Shown one piece after another: positions 17,528 through 26,326 of a stretch of DNA of 64,000 nt (positions within the stretch are counted from its first letter, which is position 1; each line of letters opens with the position of its first letter). Source of the stretch: Pseudoalteromonas carrageenovora IAM 12662 (lineage in GTDB: Bacteria > Pseudomonadota > Gammaproteobacteria > Enterobacterales > Alteromonadaceae); assembly GCF_900239935.1 (NCBI RefSeq), contig NZ_LT965929.1, forward strand, positions 411,001 through 475,000. Direction: 5' to 3'. The translations under genes and the position numbers were made by a program. The notes beneath the pieces were generated by a model that had not been told where the DNA came from, ran no database searches, and saw nothing but the letters and a program-made list of their open reading frames with translations.

Positions 17528-19990
17528 ATGAACGCTTTTAGGCTGTTAGTTGCCTTTATTTGTTGTGTTGCATTACTGCCAACAAGCCAAGCAGAGCAAG
17601 GCTATCAAACACCATCACCTGAGCTTGCAGCTTTGGTTGACGCTAAATTAGCACCCACTAGTTACTTATCAAGCGATGGCCAGTGGCTAGCGCTTTTTGA
17701 ACGAAAACGTGTTGTAACACTTGATGAACTTGCAAAAGAAGAGCTTAAACTGGCGGGTATTAAGCTTAATCCGGCTAACTTTTCGCGTTCACGTGTTAGC
17801 GCAAAATACAGCGCAGTTGAGCTAAAGCACGTGCAAAGCGGCACGGTTATTAATATTAATAACTTACCAAGTGGTATTATTCGCTCGCCTAAATGGTCAT
17901 CAAACAGTAAGTATTTAGCGTTTATTGTTGAGCAACAAAGCCAAGCAAATTTATGGCTTTACAGCGTTGAGAGCAAACAAGCGCAACAGCTTTCAAGTGC
18001 TGCACTAAACTCGGTTTTAACGTCGTCACCTTATAAATGGCTACCCGATAGCAGCGCAATTGTTGCAAACCTTGCGGTAAATATTGATAAGCCAAGGCTT
18101 GAAAATAACAGCCAAAGTGTAGTGCCTGTTATTCAACAAAGTACCGGTGAAAAAGCGCCTGCGCGTACGTATCAAAATTTACTAACGAGCCCGTTTGACG
18201 AAGCGCAGTTTAAATTTTATGGCCAAGGGCAGTTAGCCTACATTACGCTTGATGGCAAAGCCCAAGCTATTGGTAGCCCAGCATTATTTAAATCGTTTTC
18301 GGTATCGCCTGATTCAACTAATATTTTAGTTGCGGGTATTAATGAGCCTTTTTCATATCAAGTACCTTACAGCCGATTTGCAAGCACGTGGCAAATATGG
18401 GGAATGCGCGGCTATGCATTAGCAGAGCTTGCAAAGCAGCCTCTTGCCGATAACATTCCACAAGGCTACGACAGCGTACGCACAGGCCGACGTGATTTTG
18501 AATGGCGAACCGATCAGGGCGCTGAAGTTATTTGGGTCGAGGCGCAAGATGGCGGCGACATGAAAACCGATGTTAAGCACCATGATTACATTTACAGCTT
18601 ACGTGCCCCCTTTAAACGCGAGCCTAAATTATTTGCTAAGGTAGAAAGGCGCTTTGCAGGTATTGAGTGGGGCAACGAAAACGTAGCCATGCTTATAGAT
18701 TGGCGCTTTAGCGACCGCCAAGTACGCACTTTTGTTATTCAACCACGTAATGCCGATAACAACCGCGTGCTGTTTTCAGAGCGTAGTTATAACGATGCTT
18801 ACAAAGACCCAGGTAATGCTATTTACGAGCGTAACGATTTAGGCGCTAACGTAATTAAAATTGTAGGCGGGCGCTATATTTACCTGCGTGGCAATGGTGC
18901 ATCTGAGCAAGGTAATATTCCGTTTTTAGACAGATATGATGTAAAAACAAATAGCAGCAAGCGTTTATGGCAATCTAAAGCGCCTTATTACGAGCGCGTA
19001 CGTGCATTGCTTGATGACGAAGGCGAGCGCTTTATTACAGTTCGTGAGTCTAAAACTGAGCAGCCTAACTTTTTTATTCGTGATTTAGATAACGATACAA
19101 TGACCCAATTAACTAATTTTGCTCATCCGTACCCTGCATTTAAAGGCGTAACTAAAGAGCAATTACGTTATAAACGCGATGACGGCGTAGAGCTTTCGGG
19201 CACGTTATATTTACCACCAGGGTATGTTAAAACTCAAGGCCCGTTACCTGTGCTTATGTGGGCTTACCCTCTTGAATACAAAGATAAAGCAGTAGCATCG
19301 CAAGTTCGCGAGTCGCCTTATGCATTTACTTACATTGGCTATTGGGGCCCAATGCCTTACCTTGCTAAAGGTATTGCCGTGTTTGACGACCCTAAAATGC
19401 CTATTGTAGGTGTTGATGGCAGCGAGCCAAACGATAACTTTAGAAAGTAGTTAGTATCAAGTGCGCAAGCAGCTGTTGATGTATTAGTTAAAAAAGGCAT
19501 TGCTGATAAAAACAAAATAGCCATAGCAGGGCACTCATACGGTGCATTTATGGTTGCTAACTTGTTGGCTCATACTGATTTATTTAAAACCGGTATTGCC
19601 CGAAGTGGTGCTTACAACCGTACATTAACGCCGTTTGGTTTTCAGGGCGAAGAACGTGATTTTTGGCAAGCACAAAGTGTATACGCTAATATGTCGCCGT
19701 TTTTCCATGCTGAAAAAATTAACGAGCCAATGCTAATGATCCACGGTCAAGAAGACCCTAATTCGGGCACTTTCCCAATGCAAAGTGAGCGTATGTACGC
19801 AGCCCTAAAAGGTTTAGGTAAAGATGCTCGCTTAGTTATGCTTCCTTATGAGGCACATGGTTACCGCGCACGTAAAAGCTTATTACACGTACTGTGGGAA
19901 CAAGAGCAGTGGCTAGATAAGTATTTGTTAAATGATACAGCAGAGCCTGTAGAAGTAATTACTGAACCAGTGGTAAGTACTGGGCAATAG
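17528..19990 (+). pseudogene. S9-family (prolyl oligopeptidase/glutamyl endopeptidase type) serine peptidase, interrupted by an in-frame TAG
   Basis: One reading frame of 820 codons is broken by a single TAG at 19448-19450 (codon 641); the frame continues without shift. The upstream part has a signal peptide (residues 1-22) and a beta-propeller. Downstream is the alpha/beta-hydrolase core with the nucleophile in GHSYG (Ser670), Asp743 in GQEDPNSGT and His777 in EAHGY. The text around the stop reads NDNFRK-stop-LVSSAQAAVD. Homologues as I know them have a glutamine there, so CAG to TAG is the simplest explanation. A truncated product would lack the whole catalytic triad. It is dead unless the codon is read through or is a sequencing error. 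The ATG follows AAAAGGA. Confidence 0.88.
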
Positions 19991-20011
19991 TAATAAACAT
20001 AAGCAAGCAAC

Positions 20012-20040
20012 AACGCGGCTACTTATAGCCGCGTTTTTGT
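20012..20040 (+). terminator. intrinsic terminator after the S9 peptidase
   Basis: Perfect 10-bp stem AACGCGGCTA / TAGCCGCGTT, loop CTTA, followed by a T-rich tail. It lies 22 bp after the stop. Confidence 0.85.
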
Positions 20041-20061
20041 TTTTAATACGAGAGTAAATTA

Positions 20062-20679
20062 ATGATTGATGTAGCAGCGCTTGCGGTTTTTATACCAACG
20101 TTCTTTTTTGTGTCTATTACTCCAGGTATGTGTATGACCCTTGCCATGTCACTTGGCATGAGCATCGGCGTGCGCCGCACATTATGGATGATGATAGGTG
20201 AGCTATTAGGCGTAGCAACCGTTGCCGTTGCTGCGGTACTCGGTGTTGCAAGTGTAATGCTAAATTACCCAGATGCATTCGCTATTTTAAAATGGGTAGG
20301 CGGCGGGTATTTAATTTATATCGGCGTAAATATGTGGCGCGCTAAAGGAAAAATGTCGATTAATACACAAAGCCCAAGCGATGTAAGTCGCCAGTCGCTT
20401 TTTACGCAAGGCTTTGTAACTGCCATTGCAAACCCTAAAGGCTGGGCGTTTATGATCTCACTATTGCCGCCGTTTATTAGTGTACAGCACGCAGTAGCCC
20501 CACAACTTTTAGTGCTTGTTTTAGTCATTATGGTAAGCGAATTTGTATGTATGCTTGCCTATGCAACAGGCGGTAAAAGCCTGCGCTTGTTTTTAGCGCG
20601 TGGTGACAATATTAAATGGATGAACCGTATTGCTGGTAGCTTAATGGGACTAGTTGGAATTTGGCTTATTTTTGGTTAG
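20062..20679 (+). CDS. LysE-family amino-acid exporter
   Basis: A 205-residue inner-membrane protein with about six helices. The N-terminal SITPGMCMTLAMSLGMSIGVRR matches the LysE/RhtB signature (S-x-x-P-G-P region), and GGGYLIYIGVNMWR and GFVTAIANPKGWAFMISLLPPFI are the other conserved blocks. The usual proline-glycine-proline has become PGMC here. Family members export basic or neutral amino acids or homoserine lactones. It has its own ribosome site (GAGAG) after a terminator, so it is likely monocistronic. Confidence 0.88.
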   Translation: MIDVAALAVFIPTFFFVSITPGMCMTLAMSLGMSIGVRRTLWMMIGELLGVATVAVAAVLGVASVMLNYPDAFAILKWVGGGYLIYIGVNMWRAKGKMSINTQSPSDVSRQSLFTQGFVTAIANPKGWAFMISLLPPFISVQHAVAPQLLVLVLVIMVSEFVCMLAYATGGKSLRLFLARGDNIKWMNRIAGSLMGLVGIWLIFG

Positions 20680-20692
20680 TTCAAAAAACTAG

Positions 20693-20733
20693 TTGATATT
20701 ATCAATTAATTTGTTATAGTTGATGTTGTCATC
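20693..20733 (+). promoter_or_regulatory. promoter with overlapping palindrome for the DUF2798 gene
   Basis: TTGATATTATCAA (20693-20705) is a palindrome with one central base. It overlaps a likely -35 box TTGATA, and TATAGT (20715-20720) is a good -10 box at 16-bp spacing. A second imperfect copy, GATGTTGTCATC, follows at 20722-20733. The layout suggests repression by a MarR- or TetR-type protein encoded elsewhere. Confidence 0.5.
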
Positions 20734-20760
20734 TATCTAGCGCTTAAGGCATACCCAAAA

Positions 20761-21252
20761 ATGAGTACATCTGTATCAGTAAATCCAGAAATGGTTGAGC
20801 CTAAAAAAACACCTGTAATTTATAAAATACTGGTTATGATAAGTATTATTGCTTTAATCGGCGGTACGCTAACTGGTATTATGACTTATGTGAATGTAGG
20901 GGTTACAGAGCGGTTTTATGCAGATTGGTTTACCTCGTTTATAAGTGCAGTGCTGGTAATGGCGCCTATTGGTTTTGTAATGATGACCTTAATGCATAAG
21001 CTAGTTAATAAGTTATTGCCTAGTAGTAGCGAGCTAAAACGTAATTTAGTGATTAGTGTTTTTATGGCGCTTACCATGGAGTCGCTAATGGCGTTTGTAA
21101 CCGCTACTAACAATATTGGCTATGCAGATATGCGTTTATTTTTAAATGGTTGGGCTGAAGGGCTTCTTGCTGCACTGCCTATAGGCCTTACTATAATGTT
21201 AATAATGTCGGTTACTGTAAAGCCCAAATTAGAGCGTTTTTTAAAAAGTTAA
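20761..21252 (+). CDS. DUF2798 membrane protein
   Basis: A 163-residue protein built from two tandem two-helix units. The first contains FYADWFTSFISAVLVMAPIGFVMMTLMHKLV, the second LFLNGWAEGLLAALPIGLTIMLIMSV. Both share a W-x(3-7)-(A/G)-x(3)-A-P/L-I-G pattern, as expected for DUF2798. The repeats suggest internal duplication of the single-unit family. Function unknown. A single gene between a regulated promoter and a strong terminator. Confidence 0.82.
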   Translation: MSTSVSVNPEMVEPKKTPVIYKILVMISIIALIGGTLTGIMTYVNVGVTERFYADWFTSFISAVLVMAPIGFVMMTLMHKLVNKLLPSSSELKRNLVISVFMALTMESLMAFVTATNNIGYADMRLFLNGWAEGLLAALPIGLTIMLIMSVTVKPKLERFLKS

Positions 21253-21279
21253 CAAAAAGAGCCTGTAGCTCTTTTTGTT
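21251..21279. terminator. bidirectional intrinsic terminator
   Basis: Perfect 12-bp stem AACAAAAAGAGC / GCTCTTTTTGTT with a 5-base loop. Because the stem itself carries A and T runs it can end transcription from both the DUF2798 gene and the convergent uvrA-like gene. Confidence 0.8.
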
Positions 21280-21292
21280 AGTTAGCTAAACA

Positions 21293-23854
21293 CTAAATTG
21301 CGCTATTCAAAAACGGTGCAGTACGGCTTTTTGTAGATTGCGCCACCTCGTTTGGTTTACCTTGTGCAACTATTACTCCGCCTTCGTCGCCGGCTCCTGG
21401 ACCAATATCAATAATCCAATCACTGTTACTGGCAACTTGCATATCGTGCTCAACCATAATTACGGTGTTGCCCGCATCAACTAAGCCATTTAACTGCGCC
21501 ATTAGCATGGCTACATCTTTAGGGTGCAGGCCAGTGGTTGGTTCATCTAAAATATAAAGCGTATCGCCGCGCTGCGTACGTTGTAGTTCAGTGGCAAGCT
21601 TTATGCGCTGGGCTTCACCGCCCGAAAGCTCAGTAGCAGGTTGGCCTAAACGTAAATAGCCAAGGCCCACTTGTAAGAGCGCATTTAGCGCACGTAAAAT
21701 AGCGGGTTCATCGGCAAAAAACGTATGCGCAGACTCAACGGTTAAATTAAGTACATCGGCAATGGTTTTATCTTTATAGGTAATGTCGAGTGTTTTTTGG
21801 TTGTAGCGCTTGGCGTTACACACAGGACAAGGCGAATACACGCTAGGTAAAAATAACAGCTCCACGCTTACAAAGCCGACGCCTTCGCAGTTGTCGCAGC
21901 GACCTTTTTTAACATTAAACGAAAAACGACCTGCATCGTATTTACGCGCTTTTGCCTCTTTGGTATTGGCAAATAATTTACGTACGTGATCGAACAAACC
22001 AGTGTAAGTAGCAAGGTTTGAGCGAGGCGTGCGGCCAATGGCTTTTTGATCAACCGTTATTAGGCGCTTTATATGCTCAAGGCCCTCGGTAATTTTGCCA
22101 TGGGTTGGTGTTTGGAGTTCTTGATCAAGCAAGTCGGCTTCATCGGTAGGCATTGGCGGCGGCGTTTTTTGTCCTAAAGCATCTTGAATAAGCTCGACTA
22201 AGGCTTGGCTTACTAAGCTTGATTTACCTGAGCCAGAAACCCCCGTAACACTTGTAATAACCCTAAGCGGAAATTCGGCACTGATGTTGTGTAAATTGTT
22301 GCGCTCAATACCACTTAGCTTAAGCCAGGCTGCTGGCGTACGTTGTGTTTGATGATTTGGCTTTGCGTTATTGTTATGTTTAAAAAGATATTGACTTGTA
22401 TGTGAGTTGCTCATTTGCTCTAAGCCTTCAATTGGGCCGCTGTAAACAATATTACCGCCATGCGAACCCGCATTTGGCCCTACATCAACCACCCAATCGG
22501 CGTGGCGAATAACACTTGTATCGTGCTCCACCACAAATACTGAGTTACCAGCCGCTATTAGCTCATCTAGGGCGCTTAAAAGTGCTTGCGTATCGGCTGG
22601 GTGTAAACCTGCCGAAGGTTCATCTAGCACATACACAACACCAAATAATTTTGAGCGAATTTGCGTTGCAAGCCGCAAGCGTTGTAATTCCCCAGCTGAT
22701 AACGATGGCGTAGTACGCTCAAGCGATAAATACCCTAAACCAAGCTCAGTGAGTGCTTCTACGCGTTTGATAATGTCGCCTGCTATACGCTTTGCAACTA
22801 TGGCTTTCTCGGGATTTGCAGCGTTACTTCTAGCGGGGTTACTAGCGGCAAACCTTAATTTATCTGCCAGCTCATTGAGCGTTAATTGTGAAATTTCACC
22901 TATATCAAGGCCCGCTACTTTAACCGATAACGACTCTTTTTTAAGCTTTTTACCTTCGCACTGCGGGCATTGTGATATTTGCATATACTGCGACACGCGC
23001 TTTTTAGTACGTGGGCTTTGAGTGCTCGCAAACGATTGTAAAACAAAGCGTTTAGCACTTGTAAATGTACCCATGTAGCTAGGGCTTTCTTCATTTTTAA
23101 TAGCTGCTTGCGTTTGCTCAAGCGTGTACTCAGGAAACACCGGCACCGTAGGTGTTTCGTCGGTAAATAAAATCCAATCACGGGCTTTTTTAGGCAGGGT
23201 ATTCCACGGTTTATTAATATCGTAGCCTAGCGAGGTGAGAATACGGCTTAGGTTTTTACCTTGCCAAGCCGGCGGCCATGCTGCAATAGCGCGCTCTTTA
23301 ATTGATTTAGTGGGGTCGGGCACTAGTAGCTCTTCGGTTACGTTAAATACGCGGCCAATACCGTGGCACTTTGGGCAGGCGCCTTGCGGCGTATTAGGCG
23401 AAAACGCATCGGCGTACAGTATGCCTTGCCCTTCGGGGTATTCGCCTGCGCGTGAGTAAAGCATTCGCAGCGCGTTAGAAATAGTGGTTACACTACCCAC
23501 CGATGAACGTACCGAGGGCGCACCACGCTGTTGTTGTAATGCAACCGCTGGTGGCAGCCCTTCAATCGAATCTACATCAGGCTCGTCTACCTGATCGATT
23601 AATCTGCGTGCATAAGGGGATACCGAATCAAGATAGCGGTGCTGCGATTCGGCAAATAATGTTCCAAAGGCGAGCGATGATTTACCCGAGCCTGATATAC
23701 CGGTAAAAACAACAAGTGAATTACGGGGAAGATCTACATCCACATCTTTTAAGTTATGAACACGCGCGCCTCTTACTTGAATGCTGTGCTCTGGGTTTAA
23801 TAAAGCCGATTGCGCGTTACTAAGCTCATGTAACTTTTTAGGTGTAGTTGCCAT
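21293..23854 (-). CDS. UvrA2-like ABC-type excinuclease paralogue
   Basis: An 853-residue UvrA homologue with two ABC modules: Walker A motifs GISGSGKSS and VSGSGKSS, signatures LSAGELQRLRLA and LSGGEAQRIKLA, and Walker B VLDEPSAG and ILDEPTTG. It is about 90 residues shorter than housekeeping UvrA (940). The segment between SNALRMLYSRAGE and NTPQGACPKCHGIG is only ~20 residues, whereas UvrA has ~120 there carrying the UvrB-binding domain and first zinc finger half. The second zinc finger (CDNCEGVGF... CPVCNAKRYN) is complete. This is the class lacking UvrB binding, tied in some bacteria to DNA-intercalating drug tolerance. Ribosome site AGGAG. Confidence 0.88.
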   Translation of the reverse strand: MATTPKKLHELSNAQSALLNPEHSIQVRGARVHNLKDVDVDLPRNSLVVFTGISGSGKSSLAFGTLFAESQHRYLDSVSPYARRLIDQVDEPDVDSIEGLPPAVALQQQRGAPSVRSSVGSVTTISNALRMLYSRAGEYPEGQGILYADAFSPNTPQGACPKCHGIGRVFNVTEELLVPDPTKSIKERAIAAWPPAWQGKNLSRILTSLGYDINKPWNTLPKKARDWILFTDETPTVPVFPEYTLEQTQAAIKNEESPSYMGTFTSAKRFVLQSFASTQSPRTKKRVSQYMQISQCPQCEGKKLKKESLSVKVAGLDIGEISQLTLNELADKLRFAASNPARSNAANPEKAIVAKRIAGDIIKRVEALTELGLGYLSLERTTPSLSAGELQRLRLATQIRSKLFGVVYVLDEPSAGLHPADTQALLSALDELIAAGNSVFVVEHDTSVIRHADWVVDVGPNAGSHGGNIVYSGPIEGLEQMSNSHTSQYLFKHNNNAKPNHQTQRTPAAWLKLSGIERNNLHNISAEFPLRVITSVTGVSGSGKSSLVSQALVELIQDALGQKTPPPMPTDEADLLDQELQTPTHGKITEGLEHIKRLITVDQKAIGRTPRSNLATYTGLFDHVRKLFANTKEAKARKYDAGRFSFNVKKGRCDNCEGVGFVSVELLFLPSVYSPCPVCNAKRYNQKTLDITYKDKTIADVLNLTVESAHTFFADEPAILRALNALLQVGLGYLRLGQPATELSGGEAQRIKLATELQRTQRGDTLYILDEPTTGLHPKDVAMLMAQLNGLVDAGNTVIMVEHDMQVASNSDWIIDIGPGAGDEGGVIVAQGKPNEVAQSTKSRTAPFLNSAI

Positions 23855-24046
23855 TTAATTTACTCCTGTTTAAAAACCGTGTGTTTATTAACGTGCCGCA
23901 AAGTATTAATACTAATGCGGTGACACTGAATGAGCGCTTAGCCTGTTTATTGGGTTTTTAATAGGGTGTTTACATAATAGGTAAAAACTGCGAGTATAAA
24001 TTTCAATCAAGTATTCAAGCATCTAAATTTAAAAGGAAGTTTAATT

Positions 24047-24457
24047 GTGGCAAAAATTGTAGTTAGCTTTTTATTTTTATTAGTACTTTGCGCCAATGTG
24101 TTTGCAGCGCAAAATAATGTATTGAACGTTGACCGAGCCATACCAAATAGTATGCACTTGTCGTTTCCAAACGATAATAATATAACGCCTAAAAAGTCTG
24201 ACTTTTCAATTTTAAACTATGTACTTATGAGTAACGAAGAAGGGGAGCGCTGGGCGGTTATTACCCTTACAAATTTAGCCTCTGGCAAGCGTGAACTTAA
24301 TCAGGAGCATTTATTAGCGTTGTTTGCAGATGGCAGCAGGCTAACCCCAAGTGATTTTAAACTAGGCTTTAATGGCGACCAAACACAGTCGGTAACTGTA
24401 TCGTTTGCTGAGCATAAGTTTCCTATTTTAAGTGTATATTCGAGCAATGATCAGTAA
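24047..24457 (+). CDS. secreted hypothetical protein
   Basis: A 136-residue protein with a clean signal peptide cleaved after VFA (residues 1-20). It starts at a GTG with AAGGAAG nine bases upstream. The mature part looks like a small beta-rich domain (LNYVLMSNEEGERWAVITLTN), without cysteines or catalytic motifs. It converges with the LytTR regulator. I do not recognise the family. Confidence 0.72.
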   Translation: MAKIVVSFLFLLVLCANVFAAQNNVLNVDRAIPNSMHLSFPNDNNITPKKSDFSILNYVLMSNEEGERWAVITLTNLASGKRELNQEHLLALFADGSRLTPSDFKLGFNGDQTQSVTVSFAEHKFPILSVYSSNDQ

Positions 24458-24483
24458 CACATTTTTAGATAAGTTAAATGTGT
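24457..24483. terminator. possible hairpin between convergent genes
   Basis: An 8-bp stem ACACATTT / AAATGTGT with an 11-base loop spans the gap between the hypothetical protein and the response regulator, reaching into the latter's stop codon. There is no strong T-run, so termination is only a possibility. Confidence 0.35.
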
Positions 24484-25262
24484 AGTAATTGCTTTAGTTT
24501 ATCGGCACCGGCTCTGCTGGTGCTTAGTTCAGATTTAATATCATCATTTACAATCACCATTAGCTTGCCGTTAAACCAGCGCTGTATTTCTTTTATGTGG
24601 TCAATATTAACCAAATAACTGCGATGAATACGCACAAAGTTGTGCGCGGCTAGGGCGTGTTCAAGCTGATCGAGCGTGTCGCTCAAATGATTAAACGTTT
24701 CTCCATTCCACGCTAAGCTATTTCCTTGCTCTGATTTAATAAATTTAATATCGCTTGGGGAAAGTAAAAATATGCGCTCACCACTTTTACTAACCAGTTT
24801 GTTTAATGAACTTTCGGTAATTGTAAAAGCGGGTTCACCTGCGCAGCTAGTTACATGAGTGTGCGCTCGTTGTTGCTCTAATTGCTGCTGCGCTTTGGCT
24901 AACGCTTTTTTTAATCGTGCAATTGGAAAAGGTTTGAGTAAATAGTCAGTTGAGGCGTGCTCAAATGCTTCAATCGCAAATTGGTCGTACGCGGTGGTGT
25001 AAATAATAATGGGTTGGTAGTTAAGTAAATCAATAAGTTCAAGGCCATTAATTTCAGGCATTTGAATATCAAGCAATACCACATCAGGAGTCAGCTCATT
25101 AATTAATGCAATGGCCTCTTTGCCATTTGTGGCTATGCCTACCACGTCAACATGCTCCATTAAGCTTAATTGATGGCTTAATTTTTCGCGAGCAGGAAGC
25201 TCGTCATCGGCAAACATTATGCGCATTTTAGTCGTTTTATTTGGCAGGTTTATATTGTTCAT
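24474..25262 (-). CDS. LytTR-type response regulator
   Basis: A 262-residue regulator with an N-terminal receiver domain: acidic pocket ADDE (residues 18-21), phospho-acceptor Asp65 in VVLLDIQMPEINGL, and Lys110 in YLLKPF. The C-terminal LytTR DNA-binding domain spans ~160-262 (IFLLSPSDIKFIKSEQGNSL... HNFVRIHRSYLVNIDHIKEIQRW). Such regulators bind direct repeats and control exported or envelope products. Its start overlaps the kinase stop by 4 bp, so the pair is translationally coupled. The targets are unknown; the amidohydrolase lies upstream behind a terminator. Confidence 0.9.
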   Translation of the reverse strand: MNNINLPNKTTKMRIMFADDELPAREKLSHQLSLMEHVDVVGIATNGKEAIALINELTPDVVLLDIQMPEINGLELIDLLNYQPIIIYTTAYDQFAIEAFEHASTDYLLKPFPIARLKKALAKAQQQLEQQRAHTHVTSCAGEPAFTITESSLNKLVSKSGERIFLLSPSDIKFIKSEQGNSLAWNGETFNHLSDTLDQLEHALAAHNFVRIHRSYLVNIDHIKEIQRWFNGKLMVIVNDDIKSELSTSRAGADKLKQLLHI

Positions 25263-26242
25263 AACGCTAGCTCCAGCGTAACAACAGCACCATTATCATT
25301 ACTGAGCAATACTTTACTTTGTCCAAGTTGATTAACGCGTAGCATAATGTTTTTCATCCCTATACCTTTTCCGTAGCCACATTTTAATACATCGTCAGTA
25401 AAGCCTTTTCCGTTGTCGCTTATCACAATTTTTACCCCGTTAGATAGTTCACTCAGGGTAATATTAAGTGTGAGTGAGGTTTGTTTAGCATTGTGCTTAA
25501 TTGCATTTTCAATAATAGGTTGAATAAGAAGAGGTGGTAGCGTTTTGTTTTTAAGGCTATTGGGAATGTGGTAATTAACCTTAAGCTTATCGCCAAAGCG
25601 TGCCTTTTCAATATTAAGGTACTTTTCTATTATGGTAAGCTCTTGCTGTAAAGGTATTTGCTGTTGCTCTGCGGTATCAAGCGAGTACCTTAAAATATCA
25701 GCGAGTTCATGCAGTACTTCATCGGCTAAGTCGGGTTTTGTGTGTATGTAAGCGGAAATTGTATTTAAGCTATTAAACATAAAGTGAGGGTTTAGCTGGT
25801 ATCGCAATGTAGCAAGTTGAGCTTGTTTAAGCGCGTGCTTTTCGGCTGTTACGCGTTTTTTGCTTTCAATAAAAATACTGGTGAAGTAAATACACGAGCC
25901 CCAAAGTAAGCCGTTAAATACTACAAATATCCCCATTGATTTATGCCCATCAAAAAGTAGTGTGAGCACTATATCGGTAAGCACATTACCGAGGGCCATA
26001 AATACAACGGCAATTAACCATTCAAGTACTATTTTATTAATGTGCTTATTGCGCAGGAAAAAAATAACGGCTGCCGCACTCCATACCGGAACCCAATAAA
26101 AAGTAATAAACCACACGGTTGCGGCGAGTGCACTGCCGCCTGTTAAGGGCGCAGAGTTAGCAATTATCAGCCCAAGGGCGTAAGCAATATCAACAATAAG
26201 TAGAATAAAAAAGCTGTATTTGTAAAAAGGATGTTTGAGCAT
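25259..26242 (-). CDS. LytS/AlgZ-type sensor histidine kinase
   Basis: A 327-residue kinase with about four N-terminal membrane helices and a His_kinase domain carrying LRYQLNPHFMFNSLNTISAY, the phospho-acceptor histidine in NPHFMFN. ATP-binding motifs follow (PIIENAIKHN, ISDNGKGF, GIGMKNI). It has no large extracellular sensor, so it likely senses a membrane signal. The open frame extends to a TTG at 26299, but that codon lies in the stem of the upstream terminator, so I took the ATG at 26242. Partner of the LytTR regulator. Confidence 0.88.
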   Translation of the reverse strand: MLKHPFYKYSFFILLIVDIAYALGLIIANSAPLTGGSALAATVWFITFYWVPVWSAAAVIFFLRNKHINKIVLEWLIAVVFMALGNVLTDIVLTLLFDGHKSMGIFVVFNGLLWGSCIYFTSIFIESKKRVTAEKHALKQAQLATLRYQLNPHFMFNSLNTISAYIHTKPDLADEVLHELADILRYSLDTAEQQQIPLQQELTIIEKYLNIEKARFGDKLKVNYHIPNSLKNKTLPPLLIQPIIENAIKHNAKQTSLTLNITLSELSNGVKIVISDNGKGFTDDVLKCGYGKGIGMKNIMLRVNQLGQSKVLLSNDNGAVVTLELAL

Positions 26243-26278
26243 AATAGGTGCTTCTTTTTGTAAGTGATTAAACCATAA

Positions 26279-26320
26279 CAAAAAACAGTCAAAACCCAAA
26301 GATTTTGTGTTTTGACTGTT
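26279..26320 (-). terminator. intrinsic terminator after the amidohydrolase gene
   Basis: A perfect 12-bp stem AACAGTCAAAAC / GTTTTGACTGTT with a 13-base loop, followed on the minus strand by six T. It separates the amidohydrolase from the two-component pair. Confidence 0.85.
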
Positions 26321-26326
26321 ACTTAT

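Noticed and set aside
19448..19450. Pyrrolysine or another inserted amino acid at TAG.
   Set aside because: No such tRNA or synthetase genes are visible in the window and TAG is used as an ordinary stop elsewhere in it.
26243..26299. TTG at 26299 as the start of the histidine kinase.
   Set aside because: It falls in the stem of the terminator of the upstream amidohydrolase gene.
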